Under the pieces are notes generated by a model that worked only from the letters and a program-made list of their open reading frames with translations, was not told the DNA's origin and did no database searches. Below are positions 41,353 through 48,010 of a stretch of 53,637 nt of DNA, one piece after another; position 1 is the stretch's first letter, and every line of letters begins with the position of its first letter. The position numbers and the translations under genes are program-made. Source of the stretch: a virus. The stretch lies in IMG/VR virus record IMGVR_UViG_3300044707_000458, positions 1 through 53,637 of that record, one strand, 5' to 3'.

Positions 41353-41681
41353 ACCGCCTATTCCCCTTGTTCCTAGCCATCATCCTTGCCATCGGTGGCG
41401 AGTATAAGATCACCCACACTTCTGGGCGGTCTGCCTTCTGCAAGGTCGATGCAGTCACCCCAGACGGAGACTATGTCGTTCGTCGGCCAAAAAAGATAGT
41501 CGGATATAACAACGGAGGACGGACTCCGATCATCGTCTGGAATAAGGAACAGATCCTTATGTCTGCCCTCGACATATCCGAGGCCAAGCTCATCCGTCCA
41601 CCGAAGGCCGCCGAGGACACTTCTTGGAACAGGCTTAACAAGACTTGGATCCCGCAATCCGAGATGGAGGACATTCAATGA
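41349..41681 (+). CDS. Exported small protein, paralogue A
   Basis: The start is ATG 41349 (ATGA overlap). The 110-residue protein opens with a signal-like hydrophobic stretch (LFPLFLAIILAIGG) and then EYKITHTSGRSAFCKVDAV and PDGDYVV. The next gene repeats this plan, so the two are tandem paralogues. They may act in the periplasm or membrane of the host. Confidence 0.55.
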   Translation: MNRLFPLFLAIILAIGGEYKITHTSGRSAFCKVDAVTPDGDYVVRRPKKIVGYNNGGRTPIIVWNKEQILMSALDISEAKLIRPPKAAEDTSWNRLNKTWIPQSEMEDIQ

Positions 41682-41944
41682 AGCTCCTTCAGACGCTTCT
41701 CCTGGGCTTGATCCTAAAATGCGGGGTCGAATACAGGATCACGGACGATAAGGGTGCGGTCTTTTTCTACAAGATCGAGGAGGCCTTACCCAACGGAGAC
41801 TATGTAGCCTATTCCCCTGCCCGCTGGCTGGGACTCAAAGGCCACGGCAAGACCCTCCGCCCCTGTTACGAATACAAAAAAGACCCCCGCTGGAGGGTCA
41901 TCCTCACGCCATCCAAAATCTTGGAAGCAGAGGAGATTCTTTAG
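41678..41944 (+). CDS. Exported small protein, paralogue B
   Basis: The start is ATG 41678, overlapping paralogue A. The 88-residue protein has the same order of parts: a hydrophobic N-terminus (LLQTLLLGLILKCG), EYRITDDKGAVFFYKI and PNGDYVA, with about one third identical positions. The C-terminal parts differ. The stop TAG begins the next start-codon module. Confidence 0.55.
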   Translation: MKLLQTLLLGLILKCGVEYRITDDKGAVFFYKIEEALPNGDYVAYSPARWLGLKGHGKTLRPCYEYKKDPRWRVILTPSKILEAEEIL

Positions 41945-41969
41945 CAACACCAGAGGACTACACATTATG
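41944..41969 (+). promoter_or_regulatory. Start-codon module, copy 3
   Basis: GCAACACC, then AGAGGACT, then CATTATG before 41967. The upstream stop codon TAG shares its G with the module. The 17-nt core is identical to the copy before the recombinase gene at 48743. Confidence 0.75.
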
Positions 41970-42554
41970 ATTAACCTAAATGGATTCACAACAACGACGG
42001 AAAAGAAGAAGAAAACCGAGAAGCCTATCATCCCCTGCCCTGCGGAGGCGGTGACTAGCTTCGTGGAAGCCAAGGCCTCCTTTGAGAGTGCCGAGGGAGT
42101 CCTCAAGGCAACCAAGGGTATTCTCCTTGAACACGCTTCCCAAGAGTTCTGGAAGCTCAACAATCAGCGGGCTTCGCAAGGCCAAGAACCCGCCTCAACG
42201 GCAGAGATGCTCGGTGACAATGTCATCGCCCGCATCACTTGTGCGAGGATCTATCCTGTGGTGACGGATACTGCTCCCCTTGTTGCCATCGTTGGCGAGA
42301 AGGTTGCCTTGTCTGGCTTCCGTCAGACCTTCGATTTCAAAGTCGAGGGTGCAAAGCTCCCCGCTGGCTCGGCTCAAGCATTCGTCGATGGGCTTCGGGA
42401 TCTGGTCGCCAAGTGCGGTGGTGGCGAGGCTGTCACCATCAAGGCTGGCATCCAACCCACCGAGCAGTTCCACACCGAGCGTCACAAGCTCCTTACCCCA
42501 GAACAGAATATGGCGTTACAGGCCGTATGCCCTGCGAGGATCTATGTTGCTTGA
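41967..42554 (+). CDS. Hypothetical protein
   Basis: The 195-residue protein has a Lys-rich N-terminus, a helical middle (EAKASFESAEGVLKATKGIL) and a beta-rich second half (PLVAIVGEKVALSGFRQTF). It lies before and overlaps the ligase-like gene by 11 bases, so a role in DNA repair or recombination is possible. No family was recognised. Confidence 0.55.
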   Translation: MINLNGFTTTTEKKKKTEKPIIPCPAEAVTSFVEAKASFESAEGVLKATKGILLEHASQEFWKLNNQRASQGQEPASTAEMLGDNVIARITCARIYPVVTDTAPLVAIVGEKVALSGFRQTFDFKVEGAKLPAGSAQAFVDGLRDLVAKCGGGEAVTIKAGIQPTEQFHTERHKLLTPEQNMALQAVCPARIYVA

Positions 42555-43128
42555 GAGGCGTATGCCCTTTTTGACTTACCCCCTGCGACCATTCAGTTGC
42601 AGAGGGGCGAGTCAGAACAAAGCCTTTTCAAACTGGGCTTTCGAGCCAAAGGCAAACGGCTGGCGTTGCTTGGTCGATCTTCAAGATGGGGTCGTGTGGT
42701 CAAGGCACGGCAAACCTTTCTCGATGGCCTCCCAAGTGATGTCAGTCGTTCGGGGTGACGGATACAACTTCGGGGCTGTGCGTTGGCTGGATTGCGAGTT
42801 GCTTGGCCGACGCACCAAGACAGGAGCTGGGTCAGTCCTCTTGTTAGATGTCGTGGGCGATGGGACTTACGCCGAACGCAGAGACTGGCTCTCTGTGCTT
42901 CTGGAGTGTCCTTGGGATGATATTCCCAAAGGTCGTTTCCTTCGCCTACCCAGCTTCACGCAGTCCGAGGCCGTCCAAGCGATTGAGACGATGAAGGCCG
43001 TCAATGCTCTACGAAAAGAAGTGGTATGGGAGGGAGTGGTCTGCAAACACCCCCTTTCCAAATATGAAACACAAACCCGCTCGCCCGATGCGGAATGCAG
43101 ATTTTGGGCAAAGGACAGATTTATATGA
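42544..43128 (+). CDS. Minimal ATP-dependent DNA ligase-like nucleotidyltransferase
   Basis: The start is ATG 42544 or 42562. The 194-residue protein has the ligase adenylation motif I EPKANGWR (Lys 36), a motif III region (WLDCELLGRR), motif IV WEGVVCKH and a C-terminal Lys (FWAKDRF) placed like motif V. This is a complete adenylation core without room for the OB-fold domain that follows in most ligases, so it is a truncated or minimal enzyme. It would seal nicks or adenylate a nucleic acid end. Its stop overlaps the next ATG. Confidence 0.7.
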   Translation: MLLERRMPFLTYPLRPFSCRGASQNKAFSNWAFEPKANGWRCLVDLQDGVVWSRHGKPFSMASQVMSVVRGDGYNFGAVRWLDCELLGRRTKTGAGSVLLLDVVGDGTYAERRDWLSVLLECPWDDIPKGRFLRLPSFTQSEAVQAIETMKAVNALRKEVVWEGVVCKHPLSKYETQTRSPDAECRFWAKDRFI

Positions 43129-43220
43129 TCGCCACCCTAACTCCCAACGAAGAATGGCTCTTTATAACCCTGTCTCTGCTCATCCTTGTGTTTGTCGGAT
43201 GGGTCGTTTGGAAAAGTTAG
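43125..43220 (+). CDS. Small membrane protein, 31 residues
   Basis: It starts in an ATGA overlap with the ligase-like gene and ends in TAG, which opens the next start-codon module. The product has one membrane helix (LFITLSLLILVFVGWVVW) with a charged end. Coupling at both sides supports translation despite its size. Confidence 0.5.
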   Translation: MIATLTPNEEWLFITLSLLILVFVGWVVWKS

Positions 43221-43243
43221 CAACAGCAGAGGACTCCATAACA
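43220..43243 (+). promoter_or_regulatory. Start-codon module, copy 4 (interrupted)
   Basis: GCAACAGCAGAGGACTCC is intact, but the ATG is 33 nt rather than 12 nt after GGACT. An A-rich insert with its own AAAGGA site lies between the block and ATG 43264. Confidence 0.55.
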
Positions 43244-43263
43244 AAGAAAGGAAACTAAAAAAT

Positions 43264-43674
43264 ATGGGATATGAATTATATATGAAGGTCGGGAAAGTTC
43301 CCGAAACTGACATTCTCAAAAATAAGAGAGGCCAGCTTTGGTTCAACGAGGAGTGCGTCATTGATATGAGCAACTGCGGTGACTCAAATGTGGGGCGACT
43401 TGCGGGCAAGCATCTATTAGAGAAGGGCAAGCCTCTCCTGTACTGGTATGAGAACGACAAGGAGGTGACAGAGGATTCCTACGGAGCGAAGCCTACGCCT
43501 ATTCCAACACAAGAAGTTATCAACGCCCTTCGCAAGGATGTGAAGGTGCTAGATCACGGCGACAACGACCGACCCTACAGACGCTTTGAGTGGGCGTTAT
43601 CCCTGCTTGAAGCCATCGAGAAGCGGGACAACGGCAAAAAGAAAGAGTTCTGCGTCATCTTCAACGGACACTAG
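43264..43674 (+). CDS. Hypothetical protein
   Basis: The start is ATG 43264, behind AAAGGA. The 136-residue protein is acidic to neutral with mixed alpha/beta content (MGYELYMKVGKVPETD; RRFEWALSLLEAIEKR). No motif names a function. Its TAG stop is joined to the next module. Confidence 0.55.
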   Translation: MGYELYMKVGKVPETDILKNKRGQLWFNEECVIDMSNCGDSNVGRLAGKHLLEKGKPLLYWYENDKEVTEDSYGAKPTPIPTQEVINALRKDVKVLDHGDNDRPYRRFEWALSLLEAIEKRDNGKKKEFCVIFNGH

Positions 43675-43699
43675 CAACACGAAAGGACTACAACCTATG
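43674..43699 (+). promoter_or_regulatory. Start-codon module, copy 5
   Basis: GCAACACG, then AAAGGACT, then ACCTATG before 43697, with the standard 23- and 12-nt spacings. Confidence 0.75.
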
Positions 43700-44104
43700 A
43701 CAACCAAACTAAAATCTACTCCACAACCGCAACCACAACCCCCCACACACCGCTCCCCAGACTTGAAGGACAGGCTTCTGACATTCACCAGCAATATGCT
43801 GGGAATCTCCGCCTCCCTTCCAGAAGATCGGGCTGGTGGACATCTTTCCGAGATGTTGCTCCGCTCTGCCACGGCGATGTATTTCCGTCACGGCGAGGCA
43901 GAGGGGTCTCCGTCTGCCAAGGAGTTCGCCGAAAAGTTCCGTGCGTGCTTGACCGAGATTCGGATTACCCGCAGGGCTTTGGAGCTTATCAAGGCTTCGA
44001 GTATTCCCTGTGACGGCTTGGCGGTGCGTCAAGGCTTGGAGGATGCAGACATTCTCATCCGCATCTTCTTTTCCAGCGTCCGAACCTTGGAGGCAAATGT
44101 ATGA
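43697..44104 (+). CDS. Four-helix-bundle (IVP/S23-like) protein
   Basis: The 135-residue protein has a disordered Gln/Pro N-terminus (residues 1-25) and then the pattern of the S23 four-helix-bundle family: RLLTFTSNMLGISASLP, HLSEMLLRSATAMYFRHGEAE, SAKEFAEKFRACLTEIR and a final helix. Members are encoded in intervening sequences of 23S rRNA and in many bacterial genomes, and Avd proteins of diversity-generating elements share the fold. No reverse transcriptase or template repeat is seen here, so its role is open. Confidence 0.7.
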   Translation: MTTKLKSTPQPQPQPPTHRSPDLKDRLLTFTSNMLGISASLPEDRAGGHLSEMLLRSATAMYFRHGEAEGSPSAKEFAEKFRACLTEIRITRRALELIKASSIPCDGLAVRQGLEDADILIRIFFSSVRTLEANV

Positions 44105-44349
44105 GTTTCTATAAAGACACCTTCTTTTCTGAGGACGGAAGCTACGGCTCAACCAAGGGCAAGTTTATGATAATCGACACCGAGCATTGGTCGGCAAGAG
44201 ATTGGGAACGCATTGACGAGGCAAGTGACGATCATCGGGTGTATGTCGCTCAAGAGATTGAGGAAGAATGGACAATACGGAGGCGACAGGAGGCCACGAA
44301 AAAGCTGATTGCTAAACTCAACGCAAAACTTGGTCTGGAGGTTGTATGA
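44101..44349 (+). CDS. Hypothetical protein
   Basis: The 82-residue protein is coupled by ATGA to both neighbours. It is acidic in the first half and has a basic helical second half (RRRQEATKKLIAKLNAKLG). The function is unknown. Confidence 0.5.
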   Translation: MSFYKDTFFSEDGSYGSTKGKFMIIDTEHWSARDWERIDEASDDHRVYVAQEIEEEWTIRRRQEATKKLIAKLNAKLGLEVV

Positions 44350-44549
44350 TCGCCCTTGCGACACATACTGAGGAAAAGCCTTCCCTGTTTAGTTTTTCGC
44401 TAAACATTAACCAAGTGGAAAGCCTGTTGTGGATTCTGGCGGAGTGGGGCGGCCAACCCGCAACACGAAAAGAATCTGTGACTCCAGACCAGTTCAACGA
44501 GCTGGTGGACAATCTGGTCGCCCAGACCAAGAAAGGCTTTTCCCTGTAA
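44346..44549 (+). CDS. Hypothetical protein
   Basis: The 67-residue protein starts in an ATGA overlap and is the last gene before a structured intergenic region. It has a hydrophobic centre (SLLWILAEWGGQ). No family was recognised. Confidence 0.5.
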   Translation: MIALATHTEEKPSLFSFSLNINQVESLLWILAEWGGQPATRKESVTPDQFNELVDNLVAQTKKGFSL

Positions 44550-44582
44550 GATTTCAAAAACTCAAAAGTTGGTCGTAAGTAA

Positions 44583-44646
44583 GCACAGGCTGGCATGACG
44601 GACAAGTAGTGGGTGACGGAGCCGACCCTAATCCTGTGCGGGTTTT
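44583..44646 (+). ncRNA. Putative structured RNA or tandem terminator hairpin
   Basis: GCACAGG (44583-44589) pairs with CCTGTGC (44633-44639), enclosing about 43 nt that contain a GGGT/ACCC stem, and is followed by GGGTTTTT. The large closed loop is unusual for a simple terminator and may be a small RNA domain. A second, stronger terminator follows at once. No known RNA family was recognised. Confidence 0.4.
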
Positions 44647-44649
44647 TGA

Positions 44650-44700
44650 TTGGCGGGGTGGGTGTTCGTTGTTGTTCTGCCCATCCCGCCAACTTTTTTT
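44650..44700 (+). terminator. Rho-independent terminator
   Basis: A 13-bp stem (44650-44662 with 44680-44692, one G-T pair) with a 17-nt loop is followed by C and seven T. It ends the unit that began upstream. The next start-codon module begins on the base after the T-run. Confidence 0.85.
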
Positions 44701-44726
44701 GCAACGGCAACGGACTCCACGATATG
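44701..44726 (+). promoter_or_regulatory. Start-codon module, copy 6
   Basis: GCAACGGCAACGGACTCC then GATATG before 44724. It begins directly after the terminator, so either the module or something in the short gap must let expression restart, or read-through occurs. Confidence 0.75.
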
Positions 44727-44840
44727 AACGACAACCTTGATATATTCGAACTTTTCCGAGAGGTATTCTCGGTCAAGACAACTGACATCGCAGACCTTAT
44801 GCCTACCAAGGCGGAACAATTAGAGGAGGTGATGAGATGA
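44724..44840 (+). CDS. Small hypothetical protein, 38 residues
   Basis: The start is fixed by the module and the stop overlaps the next ATG (ATGA). The acidic helical product (NLDIFELFREVFSV) has no known family. GGAGG near its end serves the next gene. Confidence 0.55.
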   Translation: MNDNLDIFELFREVFSVKTTDIADLMPTKAEQLEEVMR

Positions 44841-45382
44841 GTTACGAAGTCCTAACCCCTGCCCCCTATACAGACTCGCACGGCTTCTACTGGAAAAACG
44901 CCCATCGGGTCTTTTCCTTCGACACCTTTGAAAAAGCCAAGGCACACGCAACGACGGAGGGTGGCGAGGTAGTCGAAAACTTTTGGGACAAATGCCCCAT
45001 CACAATCGACACCCCGAAAGATCATCCCCTGCACCCAAAAAAGAAAGGCAAAAAAAAAATGAGCCAAGTATCCGACGACACGAAGTTAAATTGTGCGGGC
45101 GAGTTTATGATGGCGTGTGACGACCCCTACCAAATGTCTCAAGTGGTTGGGGCGTTGTCTGCCTTAGCTGACATCAATTCATTGAATGGAGGATGCACAA
45201 CATTGGGGTTTTTGGAGGAATTTTCCAACGCTCTAAATTATTGCATTGAACAAGCCAAGGAGGAGCGAGCAAAATCCTCGTCCGAAAATCCAGAACTTGC
45301 GGATAATTTCCTTTGCGAAATCCTAGAGTTTGCCCACACCTATCTAGCCAAGGCCTACGAAAAGAAAGTGGGTCGGGCGTGA
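44837..45382 (+). CDS. Hypothetical protein
   Basis: The 181-residue protein has an aromatic N-terminal part, a Lys-rich linker (HPKKKGKKKMSQ) coded by a run of A, and a helical C-terminal domain with several Cys residues (LNGGCTTLGFLEEFSNAL). An internal ATG at 45059 could give a shorter product, and the A-run is a possible slippage site. The function is unknown. Confidence 0.55.
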   Translation: MSYEVLTPAPYTDSHGFYWKNAHRVFSFDTFEKAKAHATTEGGEVVENFWDKCPITIDTPKDHPLHPKKKGKKKMSQVSDDTKLNCAGEFMMACDDPYQMSQVVGALSALADINSLNGGCTTLGFLEEFSNALNYCIEQAKEERAKSSSENPELADNFLCEILEFAHTYLAKAYEKKVGRA

Positions 45383-45543
45383 CTTGGGAGGAGCGGGTAA
45401 CACAACTGGAGGCCGAAGGCTGTGACCGAAGCGATGCCCAAGGGGGCGTGGATGTTGAGATTCTCAACGGATGGAGGCCGTCCGACTTTCAGCCGTGGAT
45501 GCTTCTGCCGAAACTAGCAACGCCGAAGGACTCCAAAGTATGA
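45379..45543 (+). CDS. Small protein of a phage RSDAQ-type pattern
   Basis: The GTG start overlaps the previous stop. The 54-residue protein has TWEERVTQLEAEGCDRSDAQ, a pattern I have seen in short phage proteins of unknown role. Its last codons read through the next start-codon module (ATPKDSK), much as the 38700 gene does (ATRKDSD). Confidence 0.55.
   Translation: MTWEERVTQLEAEGCDRSDAQGGVDVEILNGWRPSDFQPWMLLPKLATPKDSKV
45517..45542 (+). promoter_or_regulatory. Start-codon module, copy 7
   Basis: GCAACGCCGAAGGACTCC then AGTATG before 45540, lying inside the end of the upstream gene. Confidence 0.75.
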
Positions 45544-45896
45544 ACAAACAACAAAGAGAAAAACATATCGAAACCGAGTTAGAGAAGCGGGTCAAAGACC
45601 TTACCCCTGTCAACACCGAGGAGCTTTACTCCGATTATCTGGACGAGATTAACCCGCCCATCGTTATCCAAGGCGGGACAGGCTCGACTGGCGGTTTGAC
45701 CTATTGTGCGTCCCGACTGCTCGAAATGGTGGACAAGGTCGCCTTCCGTTGCGGGGTCTGCGACTACGCCGACTCGCTTGTCGGTGAATCCATCTCCGAG
45801 GAAATCGGGGGCGAACACTACGACCTTCGGGAGGTTGAGGAAATCCGTGAAGCCATCGAGGCCGAGCTGGACGAAAAAGAGGAGGTAAGCAAATGA
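45540..45896 (+). CDS. Hypothetical acidic protein
   Basis: The 118-residue protein is acidic and helical, with a central Gly/Thr segment (IQGGTGSTGGLTYCAS) and a Cys pair (RCGVC). It overlaps the next gene by ATGA. No family was recognised. Confidence 0.55.
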   Translation: MNKQQREKHIETELEKRVKDLTPVNTEELYSDYLDEINPPIVIQGGTGSTGGLTYCASRLLEMVDKVAFRCGVCDYADSLVGESISEEIGGEHYDLREVEEIREAIEAELDEKEEVSK

Positions 45897-45997
45897 CAAA
45901 CGACAGGCTTGCCGAGCTGTTGAAGTGGTGGTGCGTCCTGTCCTTCGGCGTTTTGATTGGGATGGCCTTCGTTGATTGGCTGGAGCTTCTGAAATGA
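45893..45997 (+). CDS. Small membrane protein, 34 residues
   Basis: ATGA overlaps at both ends support this tiny gene. It encodes one hydrophobic helix (WWCVLSFGVLIGMAFVDWL). The function is unknown. Confidence 0.5.
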   Translation: MTNDRLAELLKWWCVLSFGVLIGMAFVDWLELLK

Positions 45998-46161
45998 AAG
46001 ACCCCCATTGGGCAGAGCCTTCCTACAGCTACTGGGCGAAAAGACTCTACGAAAACTTTTTAGCAAAAGGAGGAACGCCAGACTTTTTTTGTCGATGGGC
46101 AGAACTAAACAAACTGCCAATTAAAAAAAGAGACGCTCAAAAACTTGTGAGGTCAAAATGA
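45994..46161 (+). CDS. Small basic protein
   Basis: The 55-residue protein starts in an ATGA overlap and is basic and aromatic (EPSYSYWAKRLYENFLAKGG). No family was recognised. Confidence 0.5.
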   Translation: MKDPHWAEPSYSYWAKRLYENFLAKGGTPDFFCRWAELNKLPIKKRDAQKLVRSK

Positions 46162-46162
46162 T

Positions 46163-46188
46163 GCAACGCATTCGGACTCGTGGGTATG
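46163..46188 (+). promoter_or_regulatory. Start-codon module, copy 8
   Basis: GCAACGCATTCGGACTC then GGGTATG before 46186. The middle differs from other copies but GCAAC, GGACT and TATG keep their exact spacing. It fixes the start of the following gene at 46186 rather than GTG 46180. Confidence 0.7.
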
Positions 46189-46680
46189 AACAACCCACAA
46201 GTCACACTATCAAACGACTACCGCTCCGCCCTTTGCCCTGTTGGGAAGTGGCGGGGCGTGGCCGTCTCCAATATGCCCGCAACCTCCTTGCGTTGGTTTG
46301 CAGAAAACTTTCTGCCCAATCACCGCTATGCCGATTCGGTGGCTTTCCGACAAGCCCTCGACAGATGGCAAGAGGCTAATCCAACCCCGACCAATTCCCC
46401 GAAGGCGGAAGGAATGTATCGGGACGCATCGGGCATCGTCTACAGGGTTCAAAAAGCATCGGCGGGGCATCTCTATGCCCTCACCCTCAACACCCAGACA
46501 GGAAAATTCGACTTCGTGCGGGGTGCGATGGGAAGCCTTGACGAATCAATGCGTCTGACGCTCGCACAATGCCAAGAGATCGGGCGAGCAATCGGGCGGT
46601 GCATTGTTTGCGGGGCAAGGCTGACAGATCCCGACAGCGTGGAGCGTGGGATTGGGCGGGTGTGTGCGAGCAGACTCTAA
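46186..46680 (+). CDS. Zinc-ribbon protein (DUF6011-like C-terminus)
   Basis: The 164-residue protein has an N-terminal domain with GKWRGVAVSNMPATSLRWFA, a Pro-rich linker, a beta-rich middle, and a C-terminal CIVCGARLTDPDSVERGIG ending with a last Cys. The C-terminal pattern (CxxCGR-L-T-x-P-x-S, GxGxxC) is common in phage proteins and probably binds zinc. The role is unknown. Confidence 0.65.
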   Translation: MNNPQVTLSNDYRSALCPVGKWRGVAVSNMPATSLRWFAENFLPNHRYADSVAFRQALDRWQEANPTPTNSPKAEGMYRDASGIVYRVQKASAGHLYALTLNTQTGKFDFVRGAMGSLDESMRLTLAQCQEIGRAIGRCIVCGARLTDPDSVERGIGRVCASRL

Positions 46681-46683
46681 ACG

Positions 46684-46709
46684 GCAACAGACACGGACTC
46701 CAGACTATG
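46684..46709 (+). promoter_or_regulatory. Start-codon module, copy 9
   Basis: GCAACAGACACGGACTCC then GACTATG before 46707, with standard spacing. Confidence 0.75.
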
Positions 46710-46823
46710 AGCAACAACAACGAACTAAACTGGACGGAAACCCACAACGAAACCTCTACCGACCTCACGCTGTCCGTGTATGACCTTTGCGGGTCGTATC
46801 ACGGCGAAATGGCGTTGAGCTAA
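46707..46823 (+). CDS. Small hypothetical protein, 38 residues
   Basis: The start is fixed by the module. The product is Asn/Thr/Glu-rich (NNNELNWTETHNETSTD). Its size and lack of motif allow no function. Confidence 0.5.
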   Translation: MSNNNELNWTETHNETSTDLTLSVYDLCGSYHGEMALS

Positions 46824-46861
46824 CACGAACGGCCAAGGTTCAACCCCAACGGCCACACACA

Positions 46862-46918
46862 ATGACACTCAGCAAACAGCGGAAACTCTTTAAGAAGCTA
46901 ACCAAAGGAGGCAAATGA
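46862..46918 (+). CDS. Possible 18-residue leader peptide
   Basis: A short frame encodes a very basic peptide (SKQRKLFKKLTKGGK) and stops in an ATGA overlap with the DUF3768 gene. The AAAGGAGG that serves the next gene lies inside it. It may be a translational coupler rather than a functional protein. Confidence 0.35.
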   Translation: MTLSKQRKLFKKLTKGGK

Positions 46919-47271
46919 ACACAACAAACTCAGAACAGATACGAAACCTAAACGACACCTTCCGCAAGCTAGAGCCGTTTGAAGCACAGGTGCAAGGCTT
47001 GGGGCGGTGGGTGATGACCAGCGGGGTGAGTGCCTTGGTGAGCCGTGAAGGCGGGCAAGCCCTAGTCAAGAGGGTGCAGACCTTCAACGAGTTTACCGAA
47101 GGCGACGACCCCTACGGCGAACACGACTTTTTTGCGTTTGAGTTTATGGGGTCGAAGTTGTTCGGGAAAATTGACTACTACGACAAGGCGATGGAATACG
47201 GCTCAGAAGACCCAGCAGACACAAGCAAGACGGCAAGGGTGCTGACGCTGATGTTGGCGAGCGAGTACTAA
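46915..47271 (+). CDS. DUF3768-like protein
   Basis: The 118-residue protein matches the family pattern: NDTFRK near the start, VMTSGVSALV, then NEFTEGDDPYGEHDF, KIDYYD, and a C-terminal SEDPADTSKTARVLTLMLA. The family occurs in phages and plasmids and has no known function. AAAGGAGG precedes the ATG, so this gene uses a normal Shine-Dalgarno site instead of the module. Confidence 0.75.
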   Translation: MNTTNSEQIRNLNDTFRKLEPFEAQVQGLGRWVMTSGVSALVSREGGQALVKRVQTFNEFTEGDDPYGEHDFFAFEFMGSKLFGKIDYYDKAMEYGSEDPADTSKTARVLTLMLASEY

Positions 47272-47297
47272 ACAACCCACACAGAAAGGACGCAAGG

Positions 47298-47325
47298 GGG
47301 GAGGCTTTACGGCCTCCCCTTTTTG
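47298..47325 (+). terminator. Rho-independent terminator
   Basis: GGGGAGGC and GCCTCCCC form an 8-bp stem with a TTTACG loop and a run of five T. It follows the DUF3768 gene. The 5' arm abuts a decayed copy of the start-codon module (AAGGACGCAAGGG, 47286-47298). Confidence 0.8.
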
Positions 47326-47330
47326 CTTTA

Positions 47331-47356
47331 GCAACAGGCAAGGACGCAAGGGTATG
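47331..47356 (+). promoter_or_regulatory. Start-codon module, copy 10
   Basis: GCAACAGGCAAGGACGC then GGGTATG before 47354, placed a few bases after a terminator. GGACG replaces GGACT. Confidence 0.7.
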
Positions 47357-47635
47357 AATACAACGAACTGGAAGACATTGTGGAACGGATTTAAGGAAGA
47401 CCCACGGCTAGAGCTGGCAAGGCAGAGTTTTCGACTGCCCGAAGACGAATACACCTTAGAAGAACTAGAAAACGGCTCGGCGTGGATATCTTCACCCGCT
47501 TTGCCTGTATGTGCGGAAACGCCCGACCTGTCAGCGGTTGAAAGGCTATGGGCGGAACTGAAGACGCAACCCCGAAACAGGCTGGCAATCTTTAAGCGGG
47601 CAAACCACAAGACCAGAACGATTACCTTGGACTAG
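47354..47635 (+). CDS. Hypothetical protein
   Basis: The 93-residue protein is acidic in the middle and basic at the end (RLAIFKRANHKTRTITL). It begins with the same MNTTN residues as the DUF3768 product. Its TAG stop is joined to the next module. No family was recognised. Confidence 0.5.
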   Translation: MNTTNWKTLWNGFKEDPRLELARQSFRLPEDEYTLEELENGSAWISSPALPVCAETPDLSAVERLWAELKTQPRNRLAIFKRANHKTRTITLD

Positions 47636-47660
47636 CAACAAAGGAGGACACGAAAGTATG
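47635..47660 (+). promoter_or_regulatory. Start-codon module, copy 11
   Basis: GCAACAAAGGAGGACACG then AGTATG before 47658. The middle has drifted towards a stronger Shine-Dalgarno (AAGGAGG). Confidence 0.65.
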
Positions 47661-47759
47661 AATAAACAAAACTCAGATGCGGTAGAGGCGAAGCCCTTGG
47701 TGAAGCTGGAGCTGGGGGTGAACTTAAACAAGCTCAACAACCTAACGAGGCACGACTAA
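47658..47759 (+). CDS. Small hypothetical protein, 33 residues
   Basis: The start is fixed by the module, and the stop is one base before the next ATG. The product is Leu/Asn/Lys-rich (VKLELGVNLNKLNNL). No function can be given. Confidence 0.5.
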   Translation: MNKQNSDAVEAKPLVKLELGVNLNKLNNLTRHD

Positions 47760-47760
47760 A

Positions 47761-47943
47761 ATGGATTACAAAGCCAGTCTGAAAGAGTGGATGGGGAAAC
47801 ACTTGCTAAGTACGCTTGATGTCAGAGACCTGTTGAGGGAAATCAAGCTAGACAACGACAGCAAGCCGAGGCCTGTAAAGACAGCAGAAGACAGGGAGTT
47901 TGAGGAGGCTTACAGACAGCACGAGGAGAGGACGCATAGGTAG
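47761..47943 (+). CDS. Small helical protein
   Basis: The 60-residue charged helical protein (KASLKEWMGKHLLSTLD) is the last gene before the non-coding region. A hairpin GAGGGGA/TCCCCTC follows the stop without a T-run. The function is unknown. Confidence 0.5.
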   Translation: MDYKASLKEWMGKHLLSTLDVRDLLREIKLDNDSKPRPVKTAEDREFEEAYRQHEERTHR

Positions 47944-48010
47944 GGAGGGGATGTCCCCTCTTGCGTTCGGGGGTTCGTGCGTGAGAGGGGGGAGGGTCGA
48001 GGGTCGGGAG

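Noticed and set aside
43697-44104. Diversity-generating retroelement suggested by the Avd-like fold
   Set aside because: No reverse transcriptase gene and no template/variable repeat pair were found in the window.
46158-46379. A + strand frame starting MMQRIRTRG
   Set aside because: It overlaps the zinc-ribbon gene in another frame. The start-codon module places the real start at 46186.
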